Source of the DNA: Aquabacterium sp. A7-Y
GTDB lineage: Bacteria; Pseudomonadota; Gammaproteobacteria; Burkholderiales; Burkholderiaceae_C
Assembly (NCBI RefSeq): GCF_026153205.1
Contig: NZ_JAPFBW010000045.1
Coordinates: forward strand, 1 to 48,233
Direction: 5' to 3'
DNA length: 48,233 bases
A program made the position numbers and the translations under genes. Positions 27,689 to 35,868 of this stretch are shown piece after piece. The notes under the pieces are model-generated. The model was not told the origin of the DNA. It did no database searches and worked only from the letters and a program-made list of their open reading frames with translations. Positions within the stretch are counted from its first letter, which is position 1; each line of letters starts with the position of its first letter.

Positions 27689-27736
27689 CCGGTGCTTCGC
27701 GTCACACGACTCCGCGGGGTTCCGACGGGGTAGTCT
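27676..27736 (+). promoter_or_regulatory. PIP/hrpII box promoter of the ADP-ribosyltransferase gene
   Basis: TTCGC (27676-27680), 15 bases, TTCGC (27696-27700), 30 bases, then TAGTCT (27731-27736). This is exactly the plant-inducible-promoter box of Xanthomonas, TTCGC-N15-TTCGC, equivalent to the Ralstonia hrpII box TTCG-N16-TTCG, with the YANNNT -10 at the known 30-32 base distance. HrpX/HrpB AraC-type activators use this element to switch on type III secretion genes and effectors. The predicted transcript starts near 27743; GGAGG (27755-27759) and the ATG at 27769 follow at normal distances. Confidence 0.8.
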
Positions 27737-27768
27737 GGACTGCCTTCAATCCTCGGAGGCACATCGTC

Positions 27769-28671
27769 ATGGATCCTTCTCGTCTCGGACGCGGCTCTCC
27801 CTATGGCTCGAGCTACGGCTACTCGTCGAGCGCCCCGGCCAGCACCTACCACCGCGACTACCACCGGCCCCGCCCTGCAAACCAGCCCGGCCCGCTGAAC
27901 GCGCTGCCGCCTTCCCACGCGAGCGGGCACGGCGGCAGCTTGCGCCTGGCCCAGCTCCCGGGCAGCGCCAGCATCCCGCCGGAACTCCAGCAGCATTCCC
28001 AGCATGCCTTCATGCACCAGCCCGCCGGCCTGCCGCCGCCGACGGGTCCCAATCCGCACACCGCGCCCTATGGGCAGGGGCTGATGCAGTACCCAGCCGA
28101 TCGGCACGCGATCCAGGCGGCGCACCAGCAACTGCAGTCCAATGGCTACCAGTTCGCCGGCTACCACGGGACCAACCAGGCGTCGATGGAATCCATCTAC
28201 CACCGCGGCCTGGACGCCTCGCGTACCGGGTCGGCCAGCGGCACCGAGAAGGGCAGCGGGTTCTACGCCTCGCACCAGCCGGGTTACGCGGAAGACTGGT
28301 CCGACATGGCGACCCAGACCGGAGAAGATCCCAAGCCCCCCTACTACGAAGCGCCGCGCTATCAAGGCAGCCGGGGCCAACCGGCGGTGGGTCGGGTGTA
28401 CGTCCAGGGCATGGACACGATGCAGCCGGGCCGCGACCTCGCCTGGGGCGTCCAGCCGTCGGCCGGAGACCCGAACCACGACAAGGCGCTCCGGGCGCAC
28501 CATAGCAGCTCACCTCCGCATGCGGAACTGGAGGTCGTCATTGCGCCGCACGCCTACCACAACGTGGCGGTGATCCCCTCGGGCGGATCGGAGTGGGACC
28601 AGGCCCATCTGCGCGGGTCCCGGGCGAACTGGCCCTCACACGAGGCGCCGCCCGACTACGGGCGGCGGTGA
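27769..28671 (+). CDS. Putative type III effector: exotoxin A/cholix-like mono-ADP-ribosyltransferase
   Basis: A 300-residue protein. Residues 1-110 are disordered and rich in Ser, Pro, Gly, Tyr and His, with no Sec signal, as in many type III effectors. Residues about 120-272 read like a diphtheria-toxin-class ADP-ribosyltransferase: YQFAGYHGTN (His133), GSGFYAS (Tyr166), PGYAEDW (Tyr173), AVGRVYV, then ELEVVIAP with the likely catalytic Glu255 and NVAVIPS, which parallels LETILGW...TVVIPS of Pseudomonas exotoxin A. The His-to-Tyr and Tyr-to-Glu distances (33 and 89) resemble those toxins. There are no receptor-binding or translocation domains, which fits delivery by a secretion apparatus. 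The promoter is a PIP box. No chaperone or immunity gene is adjacent. Activity and target are not proven; another ADP-ribosyltransferase class with a GYHGT motif is possible. Confidence 0.75.
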   Translation: MDPSRLGRGSPYGSSYGYSSSAPASTYHRDYHRPRPANQPGPLNALPPSHASGHGGSLRLAQLPGSASIPPELQQHSQHAFMHQPAGLPPPTGPNPHTAPYGQGLMQYPADRHAIQAAHQQLQSNGYQFAGYHGTNQASMESIYHRGLDASRTGSASGTEKGSGFYASHQPGYAEDWSDMATQTGEDPKPPYYEAPRYQGSRGQPAVGRVYVQGMDTMQPGRDLAWGVQPSAGDPNHDKALRAHHSSSPPHAELEVVIAPHAYHNVAVIPSGGSEWDQAHLRGSRANWPSHEAPPDYGRR

Positions 28672-28677
28672 TCACAC

Positions 28678-28720
28678 GGGCGGGAGGTCCCGAACGCCGC
28701 GCTTCGGCGCGGCCCGCCCT
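28678..28720 (+). terminator. Hairpin after the effector gene
   Basis: A seven-base stem GCCGCGC/GCGCGGC closed by a TTCG tetraloop (28696-28713) is enclosed by GGGCGGG/CCCGCCC. It lies just after the stop and could end or stabilise the transcript; no T-run follows. Confidence 0.5.
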
Positions 28721-28887
28721 CTCGACGTCCTTGTCGGGCGAGCAGCGCCGTGATCTCTTGGCGGCTGGTGAAACGGTGCCCAACGGCCGAGTCTCCAGCG
28801 CTCTTCCCATTCAGCACACTGGCCGAGCTTGCCGCACATCAAAGCCCGGCCGCACCCCCATGCGGTGGAGGCTCTGCACCTGACTTC

Positions 28888-28901
28888 TTGATGCCGATCA
28901 A
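28888..28901 (+). promoter_or_regulatory. Perfect FNR/ANR box of narXL
   Basis: TTGATGCCGATCAA is the full FNR consensus TTGAT-N4-ATCAA. It should make narXL oxygen-responsive. The centre (28894.5) is about 41 bases before the proposed narX start codon, the class II activator position if transcription begins at that codon. Confidence 0.88.
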
Positions 28902-28934
28902 GGCTGCATGCGCATGCTTGAGGATCATCGGCGC

Positions 28935-30821
28935 ATGAAACGAACGCACTGGCCCCTGGCCTCCAAGCTGCTGGGCATCGGCCTCGCCTTCCTGCTGCTG
29001 GCGCTGCTGTCCATCGCGATGACCTTGTGGGTGTCCTGGCAGCTGGAGGGGGGAGCCGCTGCCGTGAACGAAGCCGGCCGGCTGCGCATGCAGACCTATC
29101 GCATGGCACTGCAGGCGCAGCCCGGCGCCAGCGACGCCGAGCGGCGCCGCACCGTCGAGGCGATGGAGGCTGGCCTGGAGCGATTGCGCGTCGGCGACCC
29201 GTCGCGGCCGCTGTTCGTGCCCTGGAACGCCCACACCCGCCTGCAGTTCGCCGACCTGCAAGCCCGTTGGCCGGGGCTGCGCGAGCCCTGGCAAAGGCGG
29301 GCGTCGCCGGCGCCCCTGGAGCAGGTGGATGCCTTCGTGGCCCGCGTCGACGCATTTGTCGCCAGCATCGAGCAGCAGTTGTCCGACTGGACGGCGGTCC
29401 TGCGCGGATTCCAGTTCGCGATGGTGCTGCTGGCGATCGCGAGCACGGTGGTGCTGATGTACACCGGCCACCTGTTCGTGCTGGAGCCCCTGCAGCGCCT
29501 GCGCAAAGGCTTGGCGCAGGTGGCCGACGGCAACTTCGCGGCCCGGGTGGAGAAGACCTCCGATGACGAGTTCGGCCAGCTGGCGCAAGGCTTCAACACC
29601 ATGGCCGCGCACCTGCAGGCGCTGTACGGCCAGCTCGAAGCCAAGGTCGCCGAAAAGACCGAGAGCCTGGAGACCAAGCGCCAGCGCCTGGCGGCGCTGT
29701 ACGAGGTGAGCGCCTTCATCGCCAAGGCGGAATCGCTGCCGGCGCTGGCGCAGGGCTTCGCGCCGCTGATGCGCCGCATCGCACAAGCCGACGCCATCGC
29801 GGTGCGCTGGTCCGACGAAGGCAACGAGCGCTACCTGATGCTGGCCTCGGACGGCTTGCCGGCCGCGCTGAGCGCCCAGGAGCAGTGCCTGCAGGCGGGC
29901 CACTGCCATTGCGGCCAGCCGGTGCAGCAACCGCGCATGCGTGTCATCCCGATCAACTCCAGCGAGCCGCCCGCGGGCGGCCGCTGCTCGCAGCTGGGCT
30001 ACCGCATGCTGCTGACCCTGCCGGTCGCGCTGCACCAGCGTGTGTTCGGCGAGATCGACCTGTTTTATGCCGAGCCTCGCGAGGTGGGTGAGGAAGAGCG
30101 TGCGCAGTACGAGACGCTGGCCAGCCATCTGGCCGGCGGCATGGAAAGCCTGCGTGCGGCGGCGCTCGACAAGGAGGCCGCGGTGGCGCAGGAGCGCACA
30201 CTGCTGGCGCAGGAGCTGCACGATTCGATCGCCCAGTCGCTGGTTTTCCTGAAGATCCAGGTCGCCTTGCTGCGCCAGGCGATGAAACGCAGCGACGACG
30301 GCGCGATGCAGCGCAGCGTCGACGAGCTGGATGCCGGTGTGCGCGAGTGTTATGGCGACGTGCGCGAGTTGCTGCTGCACTTCCGCACGCGCACCAACGA
30401 CGAGGACATTGCCACCGCGCTGCGGGCGACCTTGCAGAAGTTCGAGCACCAGAGCGGCTTGAACACCGAGTTGCAGATGCACGGGCATGGCGTGCCGCTG
30501 CCCGCCGATGTGCAGATCCAGGTGCTGCATGTGCTGCAGGAAGCGCTGTCCAACATTCGCAAGCACGCGCAGGCGAGCCACGTGGTGCTGACCGTGGAGC
30601 CGTCACCGGTGTGGCGTTTTCAGGTGAAGGACGACGGCTGCGGCTTCGATCCGCAGGCCCGGCAGGCCGAGACCCATGTCGGCCTGCGCATCATGCGGGA
30701 GCGGGCGGCGCGCGTGGGCGCCGCGGTGGAGCTGGCGTCGACGCCGGGGCAGGGGACCTGCGTGACGCTGACCTTGAAACATCAACCAGACGAGGCGGCC
30801 GCCGCCGGAACAAGCACATGA
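28935..30821 (+). CDS. narX: Nitrate/nitrite sensor histidine kinase NarX
   Basis: A 628-residue membrane sensor kinase. Two membrane helices (about 12-32 and 160-182) enclose a periplasmic domain with the nitrate-binding P-box NEAGRLRMQTYRMAL. A HAMP domain, a central cysteine module (CLQAGHCHCGQ and GGRCSQ) and a HisKA_3 kinase follow: AQELHDSIAQSLVFLKIQ with the phospho-histidine, HVLQEALSNIRKHA (N box) and DDGCGFDP (G box). It phosphorylates NarL. ATG at 28908 is also open, but 28935 gives the usual N-terminus and fits the FNR box spacing; the start is uncertain. The stop overlaps narL as ATGA. Confidence 0.93.
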   Translation: MKRTHWPLASKLLGIGLAFLLLALLSIAMTLWVSWQLEGGAAAVNEAGRLRMQTYRMALQAQPGASDAERRRTVEAMEAGLERLRVGDPSRPLFVPWNAHTRLQFADLQARWPGLREPWQRRASPAPLEQVDAFVARVDAFVASIEQQLSDWTAVLRGFQFAMVLLAIASTVVLMYTGHLFVLEPLQRLRKGLAQVADGNFAARVEKTSDDEFGQLAQGFNTMAAHLQALYGQLEAKVAEKTESLETKRQRLAALYEVSAFIAKAESLPALAQGFAPLMRRIAQADAIAVRWSDEGNERYLMLASDGLPAALSAQEQCLQAGHCHCGQPVQQPRMRVIPINSSEPPAGGRCSQLGYRMLLTLPVALHQRVFGEIDLFYAEPREVGEEERAQYETLASHLAGGMESLRAAALDKEAAVAQERTLLAQELHDSIAQSLVFLKIQVALLRQAMKRSDDGAMQRSVDELDAGVRECYGDVRELLLHFRTRTNDEDIATALRATLQKFEHQSGLNTELQMHGHGVPLPADVQIQVLHVLQEALSNIRKHAQASHVVLTVEPSPVWRFQVKDDGCGFDPQARQAETHVGLRIMRERAARVGAAVELASTPGQGTCVTLTLKHQPDEAAAAGTST

Positions 30822-31489
30822 CTCACGACCCGCCCATCCGCCTGCTGGTGGTCGACGACCACACCTTGTTCCGGCGCGGCCTGATCGCCTTGCTGAGCCA
30901 GTACGCCGACTTCCAGGTCGTGGGCGAAGCGGCTGACGCCGGCGAGGCGCAGCGGCGGGCGCTGGCGCTGCAGCCCCAGGTGATCCTGCTCGACAACCAC
31001 CTGTCCGGCGTGTCGGGGATCGCGGCCTTGCCGGCGTTGAGGGAAGCGGCACCGGCCACCCACATCCTGATGCTCACCGTGAGCGAAGACGAGAAGGATC
31101 TCGGCAATGCGCTCAAGGGGGGCGCACGCGGCTATGTGCTGAAGACGGTGGACGGTGACGAACTGGCAGACGCGATCCGGCGTACCGCGCGCGGCGAGGC
31201 GGTGGTCAGCGCTGACATGACGGGCAAGCTGGTGAGCGCATTCAAGGCGATGAGCGACCCGGTGCCCGCCGCGGCGGCACCGTCCGGCGACCTGCTGGAC
31301 AGCCTGTCGCCGCGCGAGCAGGAGATCCTGCGCTTCATCGCCCAGGGGGCCAGCAACAAGGCCATCGCCCGCTCGCTGGACATCGCCGAGACCACGGTCA
31401 AGATCCACGTGCAGCACATCCTGCGCAAGCTCAAGCTCAGCTCCCGGGTGCAGGCGGCGGTGGTATTGGCCGGGCGTTCCGGCGTCTGA
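30818..31489 (+). CDS. narL: Response regulator NarL
   Basis: A 223-residue regulator. The receiver has the acidic pair VVDDH near residue 13, phospho-acceptor Asp59 in VILLDNHLSG and Lys in YVLKTVDGDEL. The LuxR-type helix-turn-helix lies at about residues 160-215 (LSPREQEILRFIAQGASNKA, TTVKIHVQHILRKLKL). With NarX it controls nitrate respiration genes, presumably the narK-narGHJI operon 7 kb downstream. Confidence 0.94.
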   Translation: MTHDPPIRLLVVDDHTLFRRGLIALLSQYADFQVVGEAADAGEAQRRALALQPQVILLDNHLSGVSGIAALPALREAAPATHILMLTVSEDEKDLGNALKGGARGYVLKTVDGDELADAIRRTARGEAVVSADMTGKLVSAFKAMSDPVPAAAAPSGDLLDSLSPREQEILRFIAQGASNKAIARSLDIAETTVKIHVQHILRKLKLSSRVQAAVVLAGRSGV

Positions 31490-31544
31490 AAGGCCCGGTC
31501 CGGGGCTCTTCAAGTAAGCTTGAACGGCGGGCGGTGACGACAGT

Positions 31545-31817
31545 GCCGAGGTCGCTGTCCGCCTGGTCGCGATGTTCACAAATGGTCGTTACCAGGTCGC
31601 GCAAGAACAAGGGAGTCTGCTCGACCTCCCGCACGACCACAAAGCGGTTCCGTACCGCCCAGGCGTCCGAGAGTGGAACCACCGCAATCCGCATGTGGCT
31701 GGCATAGCGACGTGCGGCCGATTCGGGCGCAATCCCCAAGCCAACATCCGCCTCCGCCATCAAGCACACGGCCTCGAAGCTGTCGACTTGAATCCTCGGG
31801 CGCAGTGGTGGCTGTCC
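31545..31817 (-). pseudogene. LysR regulator remnant (C-terminal part only)
   Basis: The minus strand encodes the last third of a LysR substrate-binding domain: PRIQVDSFEAVCLMAEADVG, then LGIAPESAARRY and IAVVPLSDAWAVRNRFVVVR. Homology stops abruptly near 31817, at the beginning of the CoA-transferase remnant; the helix-turn-helix and two thirds of the protein are missing. The open frame runs on past 31545 but no longer looks like LysR; that end is approximate. Confidence 0.75.
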
Positions 31818-32366
31818 CATGGCTCCACCGCGAGCGGGTGCGTCACATGCCACCTTTATCCGTACGGCCCGTTCCCGGCCGGCGATGGCAGGACGGTGAT
31901 GTTCGGGCTGCAGAACGAGCGTGAGTGGCAGGCGTTCTGCCATGTGGTGCTCGAGAACCCGTCCTTGGGGGACGATCCTCGTTTCGCGTGCAACGCGCTG
32001 CGCAACGCGCACCGCAGCGAGTTGCGTCACCTCATCGTCGAGTGTTTTGCATCGCTCAGCAGCAGCGAGGTGCGCGAGCGCCTGGATCGCGCGCAGCTCG
32101 CCAGCGCGGACGCTAACGAGCTGCGCGACGTGTGGCGGCATCCGCAGCTGGCGGCGCGCCGGCGGTGAACAGAGGTGGAATCGCCCGTCGGTGCCCTGCC
32201 TGCACTCAAGCCGCCGGGCCTGAACGACCGGTTGGAGTATCGGATGGACCCGATCCCGGCGCTCGGCGAGCACAACAGGTCCATCTTCCGAGAGCTGGGG
32301 CTGGACGAGGCAGACGTCGGCGACGGTCCCTATGCGGGTGGTTTTCGCGAGGACATGGTGCCATGA
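31818..32366 (+). pseudogene. CaiB/BaiF CoA-transferase remnant (3' part, frameshift plus nonsense codon)
   Basis: The plus strand encodes the C-terminal part of a CaiB/BaiF CoA-transferase: PPRAGASHAT, then after a one-base loss near 31855 YPYGPFPAGDGRTVMFGLQN and DVWRHPQLAARRR. At 32166-32168 a TGA stands where the family has a tryptophan (RRW-TEV), and the same frame continues with SPVGALPALKPPG to the natural end at 32366. The 5' half is missing. It is thus broken three times: truncation, frameshift and nonsense. Confidence 0.8.
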
Positions 32367-32606
32367 CACTGTTGACTTGCCCAGGACGGCACGACGGGCC
32401 GCGACGACGTCGTTGCCCCGACGCAATGCTTTAGATGTTCCACATCTGATTGCCGCTCTTGTGCATGGTTGCCCTCGCTTTCAAGGCTTCGAGGTGACTC
32501 CACGGTGGACCGCCGCAAGGGTTCGCTTCGTGGTGCCGCATCTGATGGAGGTGTGATGGCGGCATGCTCGCCTGCAGAGGCCTTCGTACACACAAACAAA
32601 TTTTGC

Positions 32607-32633
32607 TCAAGTTCATGCCCGTTTGGCCGATGT
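32607..32633 (+). promoter_or_regulatory. Sigma-28 (FliA) type promoter of the chemoreceptor gene
   Basis: TCAAGTTC (32607-32614), 11 bases, GCCGATGT (32626-32633) matches the FliA consensus TAAAGTTT-N11-GCCGATAA at 12 of 16 positions with exact spacing. It lies 106 bases before the chemoreceptor ATG. The rest of 32367-32739 shows no convincing gene. Confidence 0.65.
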
Positions 32634-32739
32634 CCCAAAGACCTTCCTGACAGAGGCCCGGCTTGCCTGGCCCTCCGATCACGCCTGCGCGCGGCGCGCG
32701 GCGGGTCGGCGGCGCCATGCCATCTGGACCGGCAGACCC

Positions 32740-34284
32740 ATGTTGATCAAGAACCTGAGCATCAAAACCCGGCTTATCTTTGTGCTGTCTTTCCTTGCCG
32801 TGCAATTGGCCGTCGGCGCCCTCATTGGCATCTTCAGCCTGCGCGAGGCCAACCAGTCGATGGCGACGATGTACGACGACCGCCTCGTCGCGTTGGGGCA
32901 GTTGGACCGCGTGATTCGATTGTTGAACCTCAACCAGACGCTGCTGGCGCAAGCCCTGGTGCTGCCGCCCGACCGGGTGGCGACACATCTGCGCGCGGTT
33001 GACGAGAACGCGGCCCAGATCGACCAGGTGTGGAAGCAATATCTCACCACCTATCTGACGCCGGAGGAAAAGGCGCTGGCGGGCGAACTCGACCAGGCGC
33101 GCCAGAAGATGCTGCACGACGGCCTGCGGCCGACCTTGGCCGCGCTGCGAGGCGGCGACGTGTCCAAGGCGACCGAACTGCTGATCGGGCCGGTCACGGC
33201 ACTCTTCATTCCCACCCGTGAAGCGGGTGACAAGCTCATCAGCCTGCAACTGAACGAGTCGGCGGCGCTACGCGCCGCGGCCCAGGCGCGCTACGAACTG
33301 GTGCGCAACTGGTGCACCTTAGGGGTCCTGTTTGGGCTGCTGGTGGCAGCCTGTGTCGGCGTCTGGCTGGTGCGCTCCATCGTCGGCCCGCTCTCGACCG
33401 CGGTGCGCCTCACCGAGCGCGTTGCCGAGGGTGACCTGACACAGCGCATCGAAACGACCGCCGGCGACGAGACCGGGCAGTTGCTCAAGGGCCTGCAACG
33501 CATGAACGAGGGGCTGGTGAGCATCGTGTCACGGGTGCGCAACAGTTCCGATTCCATCGCGACGGGTTCGACGCAGATCGCGAGCGGGAACCAGGACTTG
33601 AGCCAACGCACCGAGGAGCAAGCCAGCAATCTCCAGCAGACCGCCGCGTCGATGGAGCAACTGACGGCGACGGTCAAGCAGAACGCTGACACGGCGCGTG
33701 CAGCGACGCAGTTGGCCCACGGTGCGTCGGCGGCAGCGGCAGAAGGCGGGCGCGTGGTCGGGCAGGTGGTATCGACGATGAACGACATCACGCAGGCGTC
33801 GCGAAAGATCGCCGACATCATCGGCGTGATCGACGGCATCGCTTTCCAGACCAACATCCTCGCGCTCAACGCTGCCGTGGAAGCGGCGCGCGCGGGCGAG
33901 CAAGGCCGCGGGTTTGCCGTCGTGGCAGCCGAAGTGCGCAGCCTTGCTCAGCGCTCGGCCCAGGCCGCGAAGGAAATCAAGGTGCTGATCGGCGACAGCG
34001 TCACGAAGGTGGAAAGCGGTTCGGCCCTGGTCAACGAAGCGGGCGAGTCGATCACCGACATCGTGCGGCAGGTGAGCCGGGTGCGTGACCTGATCGAGGA
34101 GATCAGCTCGGCCACGGCGGAGCAGAGCAGCGGCATCGGCCAAGTGGGCGACGCGGTGCAACAGCTGGACCAGGTCACCCAGCAAAACGCCGCACTGGTC
34201 GAAGAAAGCGCCGCGGCCGCTGCCAGCCTGAAACACCAGGCGGGCGAGCTGGCCCGGATGGTGGCGGTGTTTCGTCTCGCCTGA
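32740..34284 (+). CDS. Methyl-accepting chemotaxis protein
   Basis: A 514-residue chemoreceptor. Membrane helices lie at about 12-33 and 190-212, enclosing a four-helix-bundle ligand domain of roughly 155 residues. A HAMP domain follows ([20 protein letters not shown]), then the signalling domain with the hairpin tip [20 protein letters not shown] and [20 protein letters not shown]. The C-terminus ends in FRLA without an NWETF-like CheR/CheB tether. It signals through CheA/CheW, whose genes are not in the window. The ligand is unknown. Confidence 0.93.
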   Translation: MLIKNLSIKTRLIFVLSFLAVQLAVGALIGIFSLREANQSMATMYDDRLVALGQLDRVIRLLNLNQTLLAQALVLPPDRVATHLRAVDENAAQIDQVWKQYLTTYLTPEEKALAGELDQARQKMLHDGLRPTLAALRGGDVSKATELLIGPVTALFIPTREAGDKLISLQLNESAALRAAAQARYELVRNWCTLGVLFGLLVAACVGVWLVRSIVGPLSTAVRLTERVAEGDLTQRIETTAGDETGQLLKGLQRMNEGLVSIVSRVRNSSDSIATGSTQIASGNQDLSQRTEEQASNLQQTAASMEQLTATVKQNADTARAATQLAHGASAAAAEGGRVVGQVVSTMNDITQASRKIADIIGVIDGIAFQTNILALNAAVEAARAGEQGRGFAVVAAEVRSLAQRSAQAAKEIKVLIGDSVTKVESGSALVNEAGESITDIVRQVSRVRDLIEEISSATAEQSSGIGQVGDAVQQLDQVTQQNAALVEESAAAAASLKHQAGELARMVAVFRLA

Positions 34285-34464
34285 GCGACGGCACTGGGGG
34301 GCGTCGGATCTTTGGAGGTCAGACCGTCCGGTGGCCGAGCGGAAGAGGTGCTGGCGCTGCTCAGATGCGCGGTCGATGACACCCGCGGCCGGGAGGACAG
34401 GAAGCGTTGAGCCGGTCCCGGCGCGAGAAACACACGGCGAGGAGGCTGCGCCGTGCTACATGGA
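34285..34464. other. Gap between convergent chemoreceptor and passenger-like genes
   Basis: These 180 bases hold no supported gene, no clear terminator with a T-run and no recognisable mobile-element end. Confidence 0.5.
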
Positions 34465-35628
34465 TCACGCTGCTGCCTGTGCCTCGCTCACGGTCAGCTC
34501 CACCGCGTCGCCTCGATAGCTCAGCGCGGCGCTCAAGCCTGCGGCAAGAGGCGAACAGCTGTAGTCCTTGAACTCCCCGGTGAGGGCCGATGCCCGCAGC
34601 AGCGTCCACCTGCCCGGGCCGATGCCGTCCGGCAGCACCACCACCAGGGTGCCGCCCCGCAGCGAGACCGGGCCGCGCACCTCCAGCGAGGCACAGCGTC
34701 CGGCGTCGAGCACGGGGATCTCCAGCGTACAGCGGCCCAGCGTCAGCGCGCCGGAAAAGATGCCGCCCGCTCCCGCGGTCGCCAGGCGACCTGCCCAGAG
34801 CTCGAGTTGCGGCGTCGCGAGTTCGCCTGCCAGCTGCACCATTGCTTGCCCCGTCGTCTGCTGGAAACTCTCCACGCCCAGGTAGCTGCCGGGGCCGATG
34901 ATGATGCTGCCGTGGTTGTCGAGCACGGGCGTATCGACCCGGGCATCGATCAGTTCGAGGCGCCCGCTGCCCTCCAGCCCCGAGGGGGAAATCTCGTATC
35001 TGCCGGCCGCCTCTCGGCCGGGCACCGGCCGGCCGCCGGTGCCGGTGAACAGCACCTCGCCGTGGTAGCGGATGCTGCGGAAGAGGCGGCTCTGCGGCGC
35101 ATCGCCCGAGGCACGCGCGAACTCCAGCCGCGCCCCGCTGCCGACCTGCCAATGCGCGATCCCGTGCAGTGCACCGGTCCCGACATCCACCCGCATGCGG
35201 CCGCCGATGCTCACGCTGCCTTCGATCCAGGTCTGCGAAGCAGGGCCTCCCAACAGCACCAGCTCCGCCCCCGCGCGGACCTGCACGTCTCCGGCGTTCT
35301 CCCAGGCCGGCCCGGCCACGTCGCTGCTGTCGAAGCAAAGCCGGCCCTGTTGCACCTCCAGCCGGCCCTTGTTGCGGAATCGGCCTGTCGGCGCGAGTTT
35401 GATCTCGGTCGCACCGGGGCCTGTTTTGCAGTAGGTGCTCTGGATCTCGAGCTCGCTATGGACGGTGCAGTCGTGCCCCTCCGGGCCGGCCTCGTCGACG
35501 AGGCGGCCACCGTGGCAGATGAGCGTCTTGCTCTCGAAGGCCGCGAGCGGACGGTCCGGCGGCCAGTGGGCGTCCCTGTGGACGCGCAGTTCGATCGCGG
35601 CCGCGGGCGGCTGCCAGGAACTGTTCAT
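34465..35628 (-). CDS. Autotransporter-passenger-like beta-helix protein without signal peptide or barrel
   Basis: A 387-residue protein rich in Gly, Leu, Val and short beta-strand repeats (for example GRLEVQQGRLCFDS, GSIIIGPGSYLGVES), as in right-handed beta-helix passengers. The end GPGRWTLLRASALTGEFKDY matches the motif that closes autotransporter passenger repeats. It lacks both a Sec signal and a C-terminal beta-barrel, so the export route is unclear. GGGAGAG precedes the ATG at 35628; an upstream in-frame start would add 54 unlike residues. Function unknown. Confidence 0.65.
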   Translation of the reverse strand: MNSSWQPPAAAIELRVHRDAHWPPDRPLAAFESKTLICHGGRLVDEAGPEGHDCTVHSELEIQSTYCKTGPGATEIKLAPTGRFRNKGRLEVQQGRLCFDSSDVAGPAWENAGDVQVRAGAELVLLGGPASQTWIEGSVSIGGRMRVDVGTGALHGIAHWQVGSGARLEFARASGDAPQSRLFRSIRYHGEVLFTGTGGRPVPGREAAGRYEISPSGLEGSGRLELIDARVDTPVLDNHGSIIIGPGSYLGVESFQQTTGQAMVQLAGELATPQLELWAGRLATAGAGGIFSGALTLGRCTLEIPVLDAGRCASLEVRGPVSLRGGTLVVVLPDGIGPGRWTLLRASALTGEFKDYSCSPLAAGLSAALSYRGDAVELTVSEAQAAA

Positions 35629-35868
35629 GTTCGACTCTCCCTGATGATCTTGATATAGGCGCGCTTGCCGCGCTTCGCCGGCAAGCGCTGCGGCGCCGGC
35701 CGGGCCTGCATTGTCATCGGGTGAGGGGGTGGGGCCACTGTTGGGAATGACAGGGTGCGCCCGGCTGTCGCCGGGAGGCCAGCCTGGCACTCCTCACAGC
35801 TTGGCTGCGCAGCGGGCAGCCACTATGGTGCGCGCCACCAACGAGAAGGCACAAGGAAGAGGGGTTGA

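Noticed and set aside
31572-31818. Upstream part of the plus frame as the N-terminus of the CoA-transferase
   Set aside because: This segment is antisense to the LysR remnant and shows no transferase motifs; homology begins only after 31818.
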